This document shows, piece by piece, positions 9,162 to 16,596 of a stretch of 47,138 nt of DNA (position 1 is its first letter; each line of letters opens with the position of its first letter). Made by a program: the position numbers and the translations under genes. The notes under the pieces were generated by a model. That model was not told where the DNA came from and ran no database searches. It worked only from the letters and a program-made list of their open reading frames with translations. This DNA comes from JBBCJT01 sp037190665. Its GTDB lineage: Bacteria; Pseudomonadota; Alphaproteobacteria; Acetobacterales; Acetobacteraceae. The DNA lies in NCBI GenBank assembly GCA_037190665.1, contig JBBCJT010000063.1, positions 1 through 47,138 of the forward strand, written 5' to 3'.

Positions 9162-9465
9162 TCCGGGCCAGCGCCGGTTCCAGCACGGCCGGATCGCCGG
9201 CGACGCGGAAGGTCTTCTCGCGCGCCGTCGCGCCGGCGACGAGCGACACGGCCGACGGTGCGACATCCAGAAGGTCCGCGATGGCCTCGACCACCGCGCG
9301 GTTGGCCCGCCCGTCCTCGGGTGCGGCCGAGACCGCGATGCGCAGCCGGGGGCCATCCGCGCCCTCGACCACGCCCGCGATGCCCGGCCGTTTCGCCTTC
9401 GGCTGGGCGCGTACGCGCAGCTCGATCCCTTCGGCCAGACGTCGCCAGAAGGGCGGCGGGGTCAC
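9142..9465 (-). CDS. DUF167 / YggU-family protein
   Basis: A 107-residue protein of the DUF167 family, whose function is not established. The conserved core is seen as LRVRAQPKAKRPGIAG near residues 15-30, LRIAVSAAPEDGRANRAVVEAIA, and a C-terminal VSLVAGATAREKTFRV. The start is a GTG that overlaps the stop of the upstream Bug-family gene (GTGA), which argues for translational coupling. Its 3' end overlaps the convergent protease gene by 20 bp. Confidence 0.85.
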   Translation of the reverse strand: MTPPPFWRRLAEGIELRVRAQPKAKRPGIAGVVEGADGPRLRIAVSAAPEDGRANRAVVEAIADLLDVAPSAVSLVAGATAREKTFRVAGDPAVLEPALARISAARG

Positions 9466-10424
9466 TCCACCTTGGCGCCGGACCGCTTCACCACGTCGGC
9501 CCACTTGATGATCTCGGCGTCGATGAACTTCTGGAAGCTCTCCGCCGTGCCGCCGACCGGATCGCCGCCCTGTTCGCGGATCTTCGCGGCGATGGCCGGG
9601 TCGCGCACCACCTGGTCGCCGGCGGCGGCGATCTTGTCGATCACCGCGCGGGGCGTGCGCGAGGGGGCCTGGATGCCGAACCAGGCGGTCGCCTCCACCT
9701 GCGGCAGACCGGCCTCCGCCGTGGTCGGCACGTCCGGCAGCGCGGGCGAACGGCGCGGTTCGGTGACCGCGAGCGCGCGCATCCGTCCGTCCTTGATGTG
9801 GCCGAGCGCGGAGGGAAGGTTGTCCACCGCCGCATCGACGCGGCCGGCCAGCACCTCCGTCAGCATCGGTCCCGAGCCGCGGAACGGCACGTGGAGCATG
9901 TCGACGCCGGTGACGAGCTTCAGCAGCTCGCCCGTCATGTGCAGTGAGGTGCCGTTGCCGGAGGAGGCGATGGTGATCTCGCCGGGCTTGGCCTTCGCGA
10001 GCGCGACCAGTTCCTGCAGCGTCTTCGCCGGGGTCGAGTTGGCGACGATGATCACGTTCGGCACCGTGGCGAACAGGCTGACGGCGACGAGGTCCGCGGG
10101 CTTCCACGGCAGCGACGGGTAGAGCGCGTAGTTGATCGCGCCGGTGCCGATCGTCGTCATCAGCAGCGTGTGCCCGTCCGGCTCCGACTTCGCGACGAGG
10201 TCGGCGCCGAGATTGCCGCCCGCGCCGCCGCGATTCTCGATCACCACCGTCTGGCCCAGGATGCGCCCGAGCGGTTCGGCGACGATGCGCGCGATGATGT
10301 CCGTGGTACCGGCGGGCGGGAAGGGCACGACCAGCCGTATGCTGCGCGTCGGCCAGGACTGGGCGCGGGCGACGGCCGGCAGCGCGAGCGTGGTGGCGGC
10401 GAGCGTGCGGCGGGTGAGCTTCAT
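9462..10424 (-). CDS. Bug/TctC-family tripartite tricarboxylate transporter binding protein
   Basis: A 320-residue periplasmic binding protein. A Tat-like or Sec signal peptide is visible (MKLTRRTLAATTLALPAVARA), followed by the mature WPTRSIRLVVPFPPAGTTDIIAR block diagnostic of Bug proteins, and later GNGTSLHMTGELLK and FRGSGPMLTEVLAGRVD. The membrane components TctA and TctB are not next to it, so it is an orphan binding protein as is common in Acetobacteraceae and Burkholderiales. The ligand (often a dicarboxylate or aromatic acid) is unknown. Confidence 0.9.
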   Translation of the reverse strand: MKLTRRTLAATTLALPAVARAQSWPTRSIRLVVPFPPAGTTDIIARIVAEPLGRILGQTVVIENRGGAGGNLGADLVAKSEPDGHTLLMTTIGTGAINYALYPSLPWKPADLVAVSLFATVPNVIIVANSTPAKTLQELVALAKAKPGEITIASSGNGTSLHMTGELLKLVTGVDMLHVPFRGSGPMLTEVLAGRVDAAVDNLPSALGHIKDGRMRALAVTEPRRSPALPDVPTTAEAGLPQVEATAWFGIQAPSRTPRAVIDKIAAAGDQVVRDPAIAAKIREQGGDPVGGTAESFQKFIDAEIIKWADVVKRSGAKVE

Positions 10425-10627
10425 CGGCAGGTTTCCCCCAGAGTGTTGGGACCTACCTGCACCGGGGCGGCGGGGGCGGGCAAGCGTTTGCTGCCGATTG
10501 TCTCCGATCCGGGCGGTCGGGCAGTCCGGGTGGCGGGGATCGGGTTTCCGGCTGTCCCGCAGGGGCGGGCCACGTTCGCGGTGCGGTACGGATCGGCGGC
10601 CATATCGATCCAGCGCGGATGGCGTTT

Positions 10628-10659
10628 GCCTCGCCGATGAACATGGTCATCGGCGAGGC
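10628..10659. repeat. Perfect 13-bp inverted repeat
   Basis: Arms GCCTCGCCGATGA (10628-10640) and TCATCGGCGAGGC (10647-10659) around a 6-base loop. No T-run follows on either strand, so it is not a classic terminator. It lies about 200 bp upstream of the Bug-family gene and could be an operator or RNA hairpin; purpose unknown. Confidence 0.7.
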
Positions 10660-10772
10660 GCGGCGGTCTCATGCGGTGGTGCTCTGAATGATCTCAGCGA
10701 GGGGACGCGACCCTCGTACCGGACCCTCTCCCGCCTTCGCGAGCATTGCGGAAGGGCCGAGGCACGCGCGTT

Positions 10773-10906
10773 ACACAACGTCCCCTCTCCCGCCGGGCGG
10801 GAGAGGGACAGGGTGAGGGGGGTTACGGAGAGTCAGAACCTTGCCGCGATGCTGGTGGAAGCACCCTCACCCCGGCCCTCACCCGCAAGCGGGAGAGGGA
10901 GTGCGT
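10773..10906. repeat. BIME-like palindromic repeat, copy 1
   Basis: First hairpin: CCCTCTCCCG (10783-10792) pairs with CGGGAGAGGG (10798-10807). Second hairpin: 10876-10899, a related stem with one mismatch. The second unit (with CCCTCACCCCGG before its stem) is the inverse of the first (with GGGTGAGGGG after its stem), so the pair is a head-to-head double element with a spacer of about 60 bp. The spacer resembles that of copies 2 and 3. It lies downstream of aqpZ. Confidence 0.85.
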
Positions 10907-10963
10907 CACGCCCGCTCCCCCGAACAGGGGAGGGGCGTAGGCCGGCGGACAGTGCCGCCGGTC

Positions 10964-11656
10964 TCAGTCCTCCTCGTTGAGGAAGCGGCTGACGAGGCCC
11001 GCCAGCACCGCGCCCGCGATCGGCGCCACCCAGAACAGCCAGAGCTGCTGCAGCGCCCAGCCGCCGACGAACAGCGCCTGCCCGGTGCTGCGCGCCGGGT
11101 TCACCGAGGTGTTGGTGACCGGGATGCTGACCAGGTGGATCAGCGTCAGCGCAAGCCCGATGGCGAGCCCCGCGAAGCCCGGCGCCGCGGCTTTCGAGGT
11201 CACGCCCAGGATCACCACCAGGAAGAAGAAGGTCATCACCACTTCGGTGATCAGGGCCGCGCCGAAGCCGTACTTGCCGGGCGAGTGCTCGCCGAAGCCG
11301 TTCGCCGCGAAGCCCGAGGCGACGAGGTCGAAGCCCGGCTTGCCGGTCGCGATCGCGGCCAGGATCGCCGCCGCCGCGATGGCGCCGGCTACCTGCGCGA
11401 CGATGTATCCGATCGCCTCGCCGCCCGGGAACCGCCCGCCCGCGACGAGGCCGAGCGTGACCGCCGGGTTGAAGTGGCCGCCCGAGATCGGGCCCACCGC
11501 ATAGGCCATCGTGACCACTGTCAGGCCGAAGGCGAGCGCGACGCCGAGCAGGCCGATGCCGACCTCCGGAAAGGCCGCCGCGAGCACTGCGCTGCCGCAG
11601 CCGCCGAGGACGAGCCACAACGTACCGAGGAATTCGGCAGTGAGTTTACGTGACAT
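10964..11656 (-). CDS. aqpZ: Aquaporin Z
   Basis: A 230-residue six-helix water channel of the inner membrane. Both NPA loops are present (NPAV at residue 63 and NPAR at 186). The aromatic/Arg selectivity-filter residues fall at Phe43, His174, Thr183 and Arg189, the same residues and numbering as E. coli AqpZ, which supports a strict water channel rather than a glycerol facilitator. The ATG at 11656 has AAGGA about 9 bases upstream; longer in-frame extensions lack membrane or signal features. It is divergent from ndvA. Confidence 0.95.
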   Translation of the reverse strand: MSRKLTAEFLGTLWLVLGGCGSAVLAAAFPEVGIGLLGVALAFGLTVVTMAYAVGPISGGHFNPAVTLGLVAGGRFPGGEAIGYIVAQVAGAIAAAAILAAIATGKPGFDLVASGFAANGFGEHSPGKYGFGAALITEVVMTFFFLVVILGVTSKAAAPGFAGLAIGLALTLIHLVSIPVTNTSVNPARSTGQALFVGGWALQQLWLFWVAPIAGAVLAGLVSRFLNEED

Positions 11657-11840
11657 CCCATGTCCTTGTTGCATGCCGCCCCGATCTGAAGCGTGACCGG
11701 GGCGGCCACTGCTTAGCTTGCCGGCCGGCGGCGAGAAAGCCTTTGCCGATCCGGTCCGTTCCACCCCCGCTGCGGCTTCGCCCCTTTGCTGCCGCCATCC
11801 TGCCGCACAAGATCAGGGTCGAAGCGAACGGAACGGACGG

Positions 11841-13613
11841 ATGCGGTTTCTCGGCGTCTATGGGCGCGTGCTGGGTCTGCTGCGGCCGGAGAGCGGGGTC
11901 GCGATCGTGCTCGCGGTGGCGAACGTCGCGCTCGCGGGGCTCATGTTCCTCGAACCCGTGCTGTTCGGCCGGCTGATCGACCTGCTGTCGCGGTCGGACG
12001 GCATGGCGCCCACGGCGGTCTGGGCGGAAGCGGGCGGGCTGCTCGGCGTGTGGGCGGCGGTGGGACTCGGCGGCATCGGCGCGAACATCGCCGTGGCACT
12101 CCAGGCGGACCGGCTCGCGCACCGCAACCGGCTGGCGGCGATGAGCCGGTATTTCCAGCACGTGCTGTCCCTGCCGCTGTCCTTCCACGGCGACATCCAC
12201 TCGGGCCGGCTGCTGAAGGTGATGCTGTCGGGGGCGGACAACCTGTTCGGCCTGTGGCTCGCCTTCTTCCGCGACCACCTGTCCACCTTCGTCACCGCCC
12301 TGATCCTGCTGCCGCTGACGCTGCTGCTGAACTGGCAGATGGCGATCACGCTGATCGTGCTGGTGGTGCTGTTCTGCGTGGTCGCGCTGCTGGTGATCCG
12401 CCACACCGAGGCCGCCCAGCGCGCTGTGGAGGAGGACCATTCCACGCTCGCCGGCACCGCGCAGGACGCGCTCGCCAATGTCGTGGTGGTGCAGTCCTTC
12501 ACCCGGCTGAACGCCGAGGCGAAGCTGTTCGGCGATATCGTCAAGCGCGTGCTCGACCACCAGTTCCCGGTGCTCAACTGGTGGGCGCTGATGACGGTGA
12601 TGACGCGGGGCGCGGCGACGGTCGCCACGCTGGTGATCTTCCTCGTCGGCACCACGCTGCTGCTGCGCGGCGAGACGACGGTCGGCCAGATCGTGACCTT
12701 CATGGGCCTCGCCACGCTGCTGATCGGCAAGCTGGAAGCGGCGATGAGCTTCGCCTCCCGGCTGTTCTTCCAGTTGCCGAGCCTGGAGGAGTTCTTCCGC
12801 GTGCTGGACTCGAGATCCTCCGTCCCCGAAGGGCCGGGCTCGGCCGATCTCGGGCGCGCGCGCGGCGAGGTGGCGTTCGAGGACGTGACCTTCGCCTATC
12901 CGGGCGGGCCGGACATCCTGAAGTCCATCTCCTTCACCGCGCGGCCGGGCATGTCGGTCGCGCTGGTCGGCCAGACCGGCGCGGGCAAGTCCACAGCCAT
13001 GGCCCTGCTGCAGCGGCTGTGGGACCCGTCGGCCGGGCGCGTGACCATCGACGGCACCGACATCCGCACCGTCACGCTGGAAAGCCTGCGGCGGAACATC
13101 GGCGTGGTGTTCCAGGAAAGCCTGCTGTTCAACCGCACCATCGGCGACAACCTCGCCGTCGGCCGGGCCGGCGTGACGGCGGAGGAGATCGAGCGCGCCG
13201 CCACGCTGGCGGAGGCGCACGACTTCATCATGCGCCAGCCGCGCGGCTACGACACGATGGTGGGCGAGCGCGGCGCGACGCTGTCCGGCGGGCAGCGTCA
13301 GCGGCTCGCCATCGCGCGCGCGCTGGTGAAGGACCCGCCGATCCTGATCCTCGACGAGGCGACCTCCGCGCTGGACGCCGCGACCGAGGCGCGGGTGCAG
13401 GTGGCGCTGAAGAACCTGATGGCCGGGCGCACGACCTTCATCATCGCCCACCGGCTTTCCACCGTGCGCGACGCGGACGAGATCCTCGTCTTCGACCACG
13501 GGCGCATCGTGGAGCGGGGGCGGTTCGACGAACTGGTCGCGCGGCGCGGCGTCTTCGCCCATTTGGTGGAGTCGCAGCTCGCCCCTATGAATGTGCCGGC
13601 AGCGGCGGAGTGA
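11841..13613 (+). CDS. ndvA: NdvA/ChvA-type glucan ABC exporter (fused permease-ATPase)
   Basis: A 590-residue half-size ABC exporter that forms a homodimer in the inner membrane. The N-terminal ~300 residues hold six helices; the ATPase has Walker A GQTGAGKST, signature LSGGQRQRLAIARAL, and Walker B ILILDEATSALD. The sequence around LPLSFHGDIHSGRLLKVML and FFRDHLSTFVTALILLPLTLLLNW follows the NdvA/ChvA family, which exports cyclic beta-1,2-glucan in Rhizobiales. No cyclic glucan synthase (NdvB) is nearby, so the actual substrate is inferred. The ATG at 11841 follows a GGA-rich stretch. The next gene begins 7 bp after the stop. Confidence 0.85.
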   Translation: MRFLGVYGRVLGLLRPESGVAIVLAVANVALAGLMFLEPVLFGRLIDLLSRSDGMAPTAVWAEAGGLLGVWAAVGLGGIGANIAVALQADRLAHRNRLAAMSRYFQHVLSLPLSFHGDIHSGRLLKVMLSGADNLFGLWLAFFRDHLSTFVTALILLPLTLLLNWQMAITLIVLVVLFCVVALLVIRHTEAAQRAVEEDHSTLAGTAQDALANVVVVQSFTRLNAEAKLFGDIVKRVLDHQFPVLNWWALMTVMTRGAATVATLVIFLVGTTLLLRGETTVGQIVTFMGLATLLIGKLEAAMSFASRLFFQLPSLEEFFRVLDSRSSVPEGPGSADLGRARGEVAFEDVTFAYPGGPDILKSISFTARPGMSVALVGQTGAGKSTAMALLQRLWDPSAGRVTIDGTDIRTVTLESLRRNIGVVFQESLLFNRTIGDNLAVGRAGVTAEEIERAATLAEAHDFIMRQPRGYDTMVGERGATLSGGQRQRLAIARALVKDPPILILDEATSALDAATEARVQVALKNLMAGRTTFIIAHRLSTVRDADEILVFDHGRIVERGRFDELVARRGVFAHLVESQLAPMNVPAAAE

Positions 13614-13620
13614 ATATCGA

Positions 13621-14604
13621 ATGCAAGTGACGATCCTGGGCGGCGGCGGCTTCATCGGCCGCAAGCTGGCCGCGCGGCTGGCCGCGGACGGCGCGATCGG
13701 CGGCAGGCCCGTCACGGCGCTGACCCTGTTCGACATCGCCGCCCCGCCGGCGCCCGAGGGCGCGGGGTTCGAGGTGCGCAGCCTTGCCGGCGACATCGCC
13801 GACCCGAAGCAGCTCGCCGGCGCGATCCCGCCGGGCACGGACGTGATCTTCCACCTCGCCGCCGTGGTCAGCGCCGCCGCCGAGGCGGACTGGACGCTCG
13901 GGCTGCGGGTGAACCTCGCCGGCACGCTGGCGGTGATCGAGGCGTGCCGCGCGATGCCCGACACCCCGCGCGTGGTGTTCACCTCCTCCGTCGCGAGCTT
14001 CGCCGGCGGGCAGGAGGCGCTGGTGCCCGATGAGGCGCGGCAGGTGCCGTCCAACTCCTACGGCGCGCAGAAGGCGGCGGCCGAACTGCTGCTGCAGGAC
14101 GCGAGCCGCAAGGGCTTTCTCGACGCGGTGAGCCTGCGCCTGCCGACCATCGTCGTCCGCCCAGGGCGGCCGAACAAGGCGGCGTCCTCCTTCGTCTCCG
14201 CCATCGTGCGGGAGCCGCTGCTGGGGCTGAACACGGATCTGCCGGTGGCGGACGATTTCGCCGTCTTCGTCGCCTCGCCGCGCCGCGCCGTGGATTGGCT
14301 GCTGCATGCCGCGGCGATGGACACCGGGCCGCTGGGCAACGATCGCGGGGTGAACCTGCCCGGCCTGACCGTCACCGTGGGCGAGATGCTCGCCGCGCTG
14401 GACGAGGCCCGGCCGGGTGCTGCCCAGCTTGTCGAGCGCAGGCCCGACCCGGTGATCGCCGGCATCGTCTCCCCCTGGCCGGCCCGCTTCACCGCCGAGC
14501 GTGCCCGCGCATTGGGTTTCGCTGCGCACGAGCCGATGCGCGACGTTGTGCAGGCTTTCGTCGCCGAGGACCTGGAGCCGACGCGCGCCGAACGGGCGGC
14601 GTAG
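13621..14604 (+). CDS. denD: NAD-dependent epimerase/dehydrogenase, DenD-like
   Basis: A 327-residue extended SDR. The N-terminal motif GGGGFIGRKLA (residues 7-17) binds NAD, and the catalytic Tyr-Lys is in NSYGAQKAAAE near residue 145. The overall pattern (TSSVASFAGG, SLRLPTIVVRPGRPNKAASSF) follows D-erythronate dehydrogenase DenD, which oxidises D-erythronate at C2 in tetronate breakdown. The companion genes of that pathway (otnK, otnC, otnI) are not present, so the substrate remains inferred. It is 7 bp after ndvA, probably cotranscribed. Confidence 0.78.
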   Translation: MQVTILGGGGFIGRKLAARLAADGAIGGRPVTALTLFDIAAPPAPEGAGFEVRSLAGDIADPKQLAGAIPPGTDVIFHLAAVVSAAAEADWTLGLRVNLAGTLAVIEACRAMPDTPRVVFTSSVASFAGGQEALVPDEARQVPSNSYGAQKAAAELLLQDASRKGFLDAVSLRLPTIVVRPGRPNKAASSFVSAIVREPLLGLNTDLPVADDFAVFVASPRRAVDWLLHAAAMDTGPLGNDRGVNLPGLTVTVGEMLAALDEARPGAAQLVERRPDPVIAGIVSPWPARFTAERARALGFAAHEPMRDVVQAFVAEDLEPTRAERAA

Positions 14605-14610
14605 GGCTCC

Positions 14611-14757
14611 GCAACGTCCCCTCTCCCGCCGGGCGGGAGAGGGAGGGGCCCGCGCTTGCGCGGGAGGGTGAGGGGATTTCCGCGGAGGCGAAACCTTGTC
14701 GTCGTGCTCGTTGAAGCACCCTCACCCCGGCCCTCTCCCGCAAGCGGGAGAGGGGGA
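14611..14757. repeat. BIME-like palindromic repeat, copy 2
   Basis: Starts with GCAACGTCCCCTCTCCCG and a hairpin with CGGGAGAGGG, continues with an extra GCGCTTGCGCG palindrome and GGGTGAGGGG, and ends with the inverse unit (CACCCTCACCCCGG plus CCCTCTCCCGC / GCGGGAGAGGG hairpin). It fills almost all of the gap between the convergent denD and TPP-enzyme genes, and may act as a two-way terminator or mRNA stabiliser. Confidence 0.85.
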
Positions 14758-14765
14758 GCTTTGCG

Positions 14766-16541
14766 TTACCGCTTCTTCGCTGCCGCCTTCTTGCGCGCGG
14801 GTGCCGGCCGCTTGGTGGCGGCGCGCTTGGCGGCCGCGGCCGGCGGCTTGGCGGCACCCGCCGCGGCGCGCAGGTCGGCGATGGTCTGCCGCGAGGTGAT
14901 CTGCTCCGGGTCGGTGCGCAGTTCGATCAGCGCGGGCCGACCACTCTCGACCGCGCGGCGGAAGGCGGGGGCGAACTCGTCGGTGCGCGTGACCACCTCG
15001 CCATGCCCGCCATAGGCCTCGATGAAGCGCGCGAAATCAGGGTTGGTCAGCGCGGTGCCCGACACGCGGTGCGGGTAGGTGCGCTCCTGATACATGCGGA
15101 TCGTGCCGTACATCTGGTTGTTGAACACCAGGAAGATCGGCGCGACGCCGTGATGGAAGGCGGTGGCCATCTCCTGGCCGGTCATCAGGAAGCCGCCATC
15201 GCCCACGAAGCCGATCACCATGCGGTCGGGGAAGGCGATCTTGGCCCCGATCGCGGCCGGTGCGCCGTAGCCCATCGCGCCGTTGGTCGGGCCGATGAAG
15301 CGCTGGCCGTCCCTGAAGTTCATGAAGCGGGGCGGCCAGGTGGCGAAGTTGCCGGCATCGCAGGTCATGATCGCGTCGTCGGTGATCAGCCCCTCCAGCT
15401 CCCGCATCACGCGGGCGAGATTCAGCTCGCCCTTGTAGTTCGGCACCTCGCGCTGGCGCTCGCGGATGCCGCGCAGCTCCGCCGTCCAGCCCAGCCAGCG
15501 CGGCGAGGCGATCGGGGTCAGCGCCTCGGCGGCATGGGCGAAGGCGTTGAGGTTGGAGGTGATGCCGAGGGCCGGGCGGAACACGCGGCCGATCTCGGCC
15601 TGTTCCGGATAGACGTGGATGATCGGCACCTCGCCCGCGAGGTCGAGCAGCGTGTAGCCCTGCGTGACCGCCTCGCCGAGCCGCGTGCCGATGGCGAGGA
15701 TCAGGTCGGCTTCCTTGGCCTTGCCCACCAGCCCGGGATCGGAACCGACGCCGAGGTCGCCGACGAAGGTCTCCTCCGTGCCATCGTACATGGCCTGCCG
15801 GCGGAAGCCGACGGCGACGGGCACACCGTTCGCGCGCAGGAAGCGGCCGACCGCGGCGCGGCCTTCCTCCGTCCAGCAGGACCCGCCGAGGATCGCGAGC
15901 GGGCGGCTCGCCTTGCCCAGCAGCGCCATCATCCGCTTCAGCGCGTCGGGGTCGGGGAAGGGCACGCTGACCGGGGCGGGCAGCGTGTCGGCGATCTCCA
16001 CCTCCTGCTTCTGCATGTCCTCGGAGATGGAGATCACGACCGGGCCCGGGCGGCCGGAGGTGGCGACGTCGAAGGCGTGCGCGACCAGTTCGGGGATGCG
16101 CCGCGCGTCGTCGATCTGCGTGACCCATTTGGCGATGGGGCCGAAGAAGCGGCGGTAGTCGACCTCCTGGAAAGTCTCGCGGTCGGTCTCGTCGGAGGGG
16201 ATCTGGCCGACGATCATGATCATCGGCGTGCTGTCCTGCTGCGCGACATGCACGCTGATCGCGCCATGGCAGGCGCCGGGGCCGCGGGTGACGACGCACA
16301 CGCCCGGGCGGCCGGTCAGCTTGCCGTAGGCTTCGGCCATGTTGCCGGCCCCTGCCTCGAACCGGCAGGTGACGAGTTTCACCTTGTCGCGGACGTCGTA
16401 CAGCCCGTCGAGCAGGTCGAGATAGCTTTCGCCCGGCACCGCGAAGACATGTGTCGCACCCTGCGCGGCCAGCGCATCCGCAAGCAGGCGCCCCCCCGTA
16501 CGCAGCTTCGGGCGGGGAGAACGGGCGGAAGCAAGCGTCAT
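14766..16541 (-). CDS. Acetolactate synthase-like TPP-dependent enzyme with Lys/Ala-rich tail
   Basis: A 591-residue thiamine-diphosphate enzyme of the IlvB/oxalyl-CoA decarboxylase superfamily. The catalytic Glu is in VFAVPGESYLDLLDG (near residue 39), and the Mg/TPP motif is GDGGFLMTGQEM...FNN near residues 455-485. No IlvN regulatory subunit follows, so it is unlikely to be the biosynthetic acetolactate synthase; a catabolic role is likely but its substrate is not evident. The last ~32 residues are an unusual stretch of Ala, Lys, Pro and Arg ending AAAKKR, reminiscent of histone-H1-like tails. The RND permease stop is 55 bp upstream, so it may end the long leftward operon. Confidence 0.82.
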   Translation of the reverse strand: MTLASARSPRPKLRTGGRLLADALAAQGATHVFAVPGESYLDLLDGLYDVRDKVKLVTCRFEAGAGNMAEAYGKLTGRPGVCVVTRGPGACHGAISVHVAQQDSTPMIMIVGQIPSDETDRETFQEVDYRRFFGPIAKWVTQIDDARRIPELVAHAFDVATSGRPGPVVISISEDMQKQEVEIADTLPAPVSVPFPDPDALKRMMALLGKASRPLAILGGSCWTEEGRAAVGRFLRANGVPVAVGFRRQAMYDGTEETFVGDLGVGSDPGLVGKAKEADLILAIGTRLGEAVTQGYTLLDLAGEVPIIHVYPEQAEIGRVFRPALGITSNLNAFAHAAEALTPIASPRWLGWTAELRGIRERQREVPNYKGELNLARVMRELEGLITDDAIMTCDAGNFATWPPRFMNFRDGQRFIGPTNGAMGYGAPAAIGAKIAFPDRMVIGFVGDGGFLMTGQEMATAFHHGVAPIFLVFNNQMYGTIRMYQERTYPHRVSGTALTNPDFARFIEAYGGHGEVVTRTDEFAPAFRRAVESGRPALIELRTDPEQITSRQTIADLRAAAGAAKPPAAAAKRAATKRPAPARKKAAAKKR

Positions 16542-16596
16542 CCTGGAGACCTCTCGACCGGAACGGGCGCGAGGATATGCGCCCGCGCGCGCCGCG

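Larger units (their letters stand above)
10425..10963. other. Intergenic stretch (539 bp)
   Basis: No credible gene is seen here. It lies between the start of the Bug-family gene and the stop of aqpZ, both leftward. It holds a perfect 13-bp inverted repeat (10628-10659) and copy 1 of the palindromic repeat family (10773-10906), listed separately. Confidence 0.6.
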
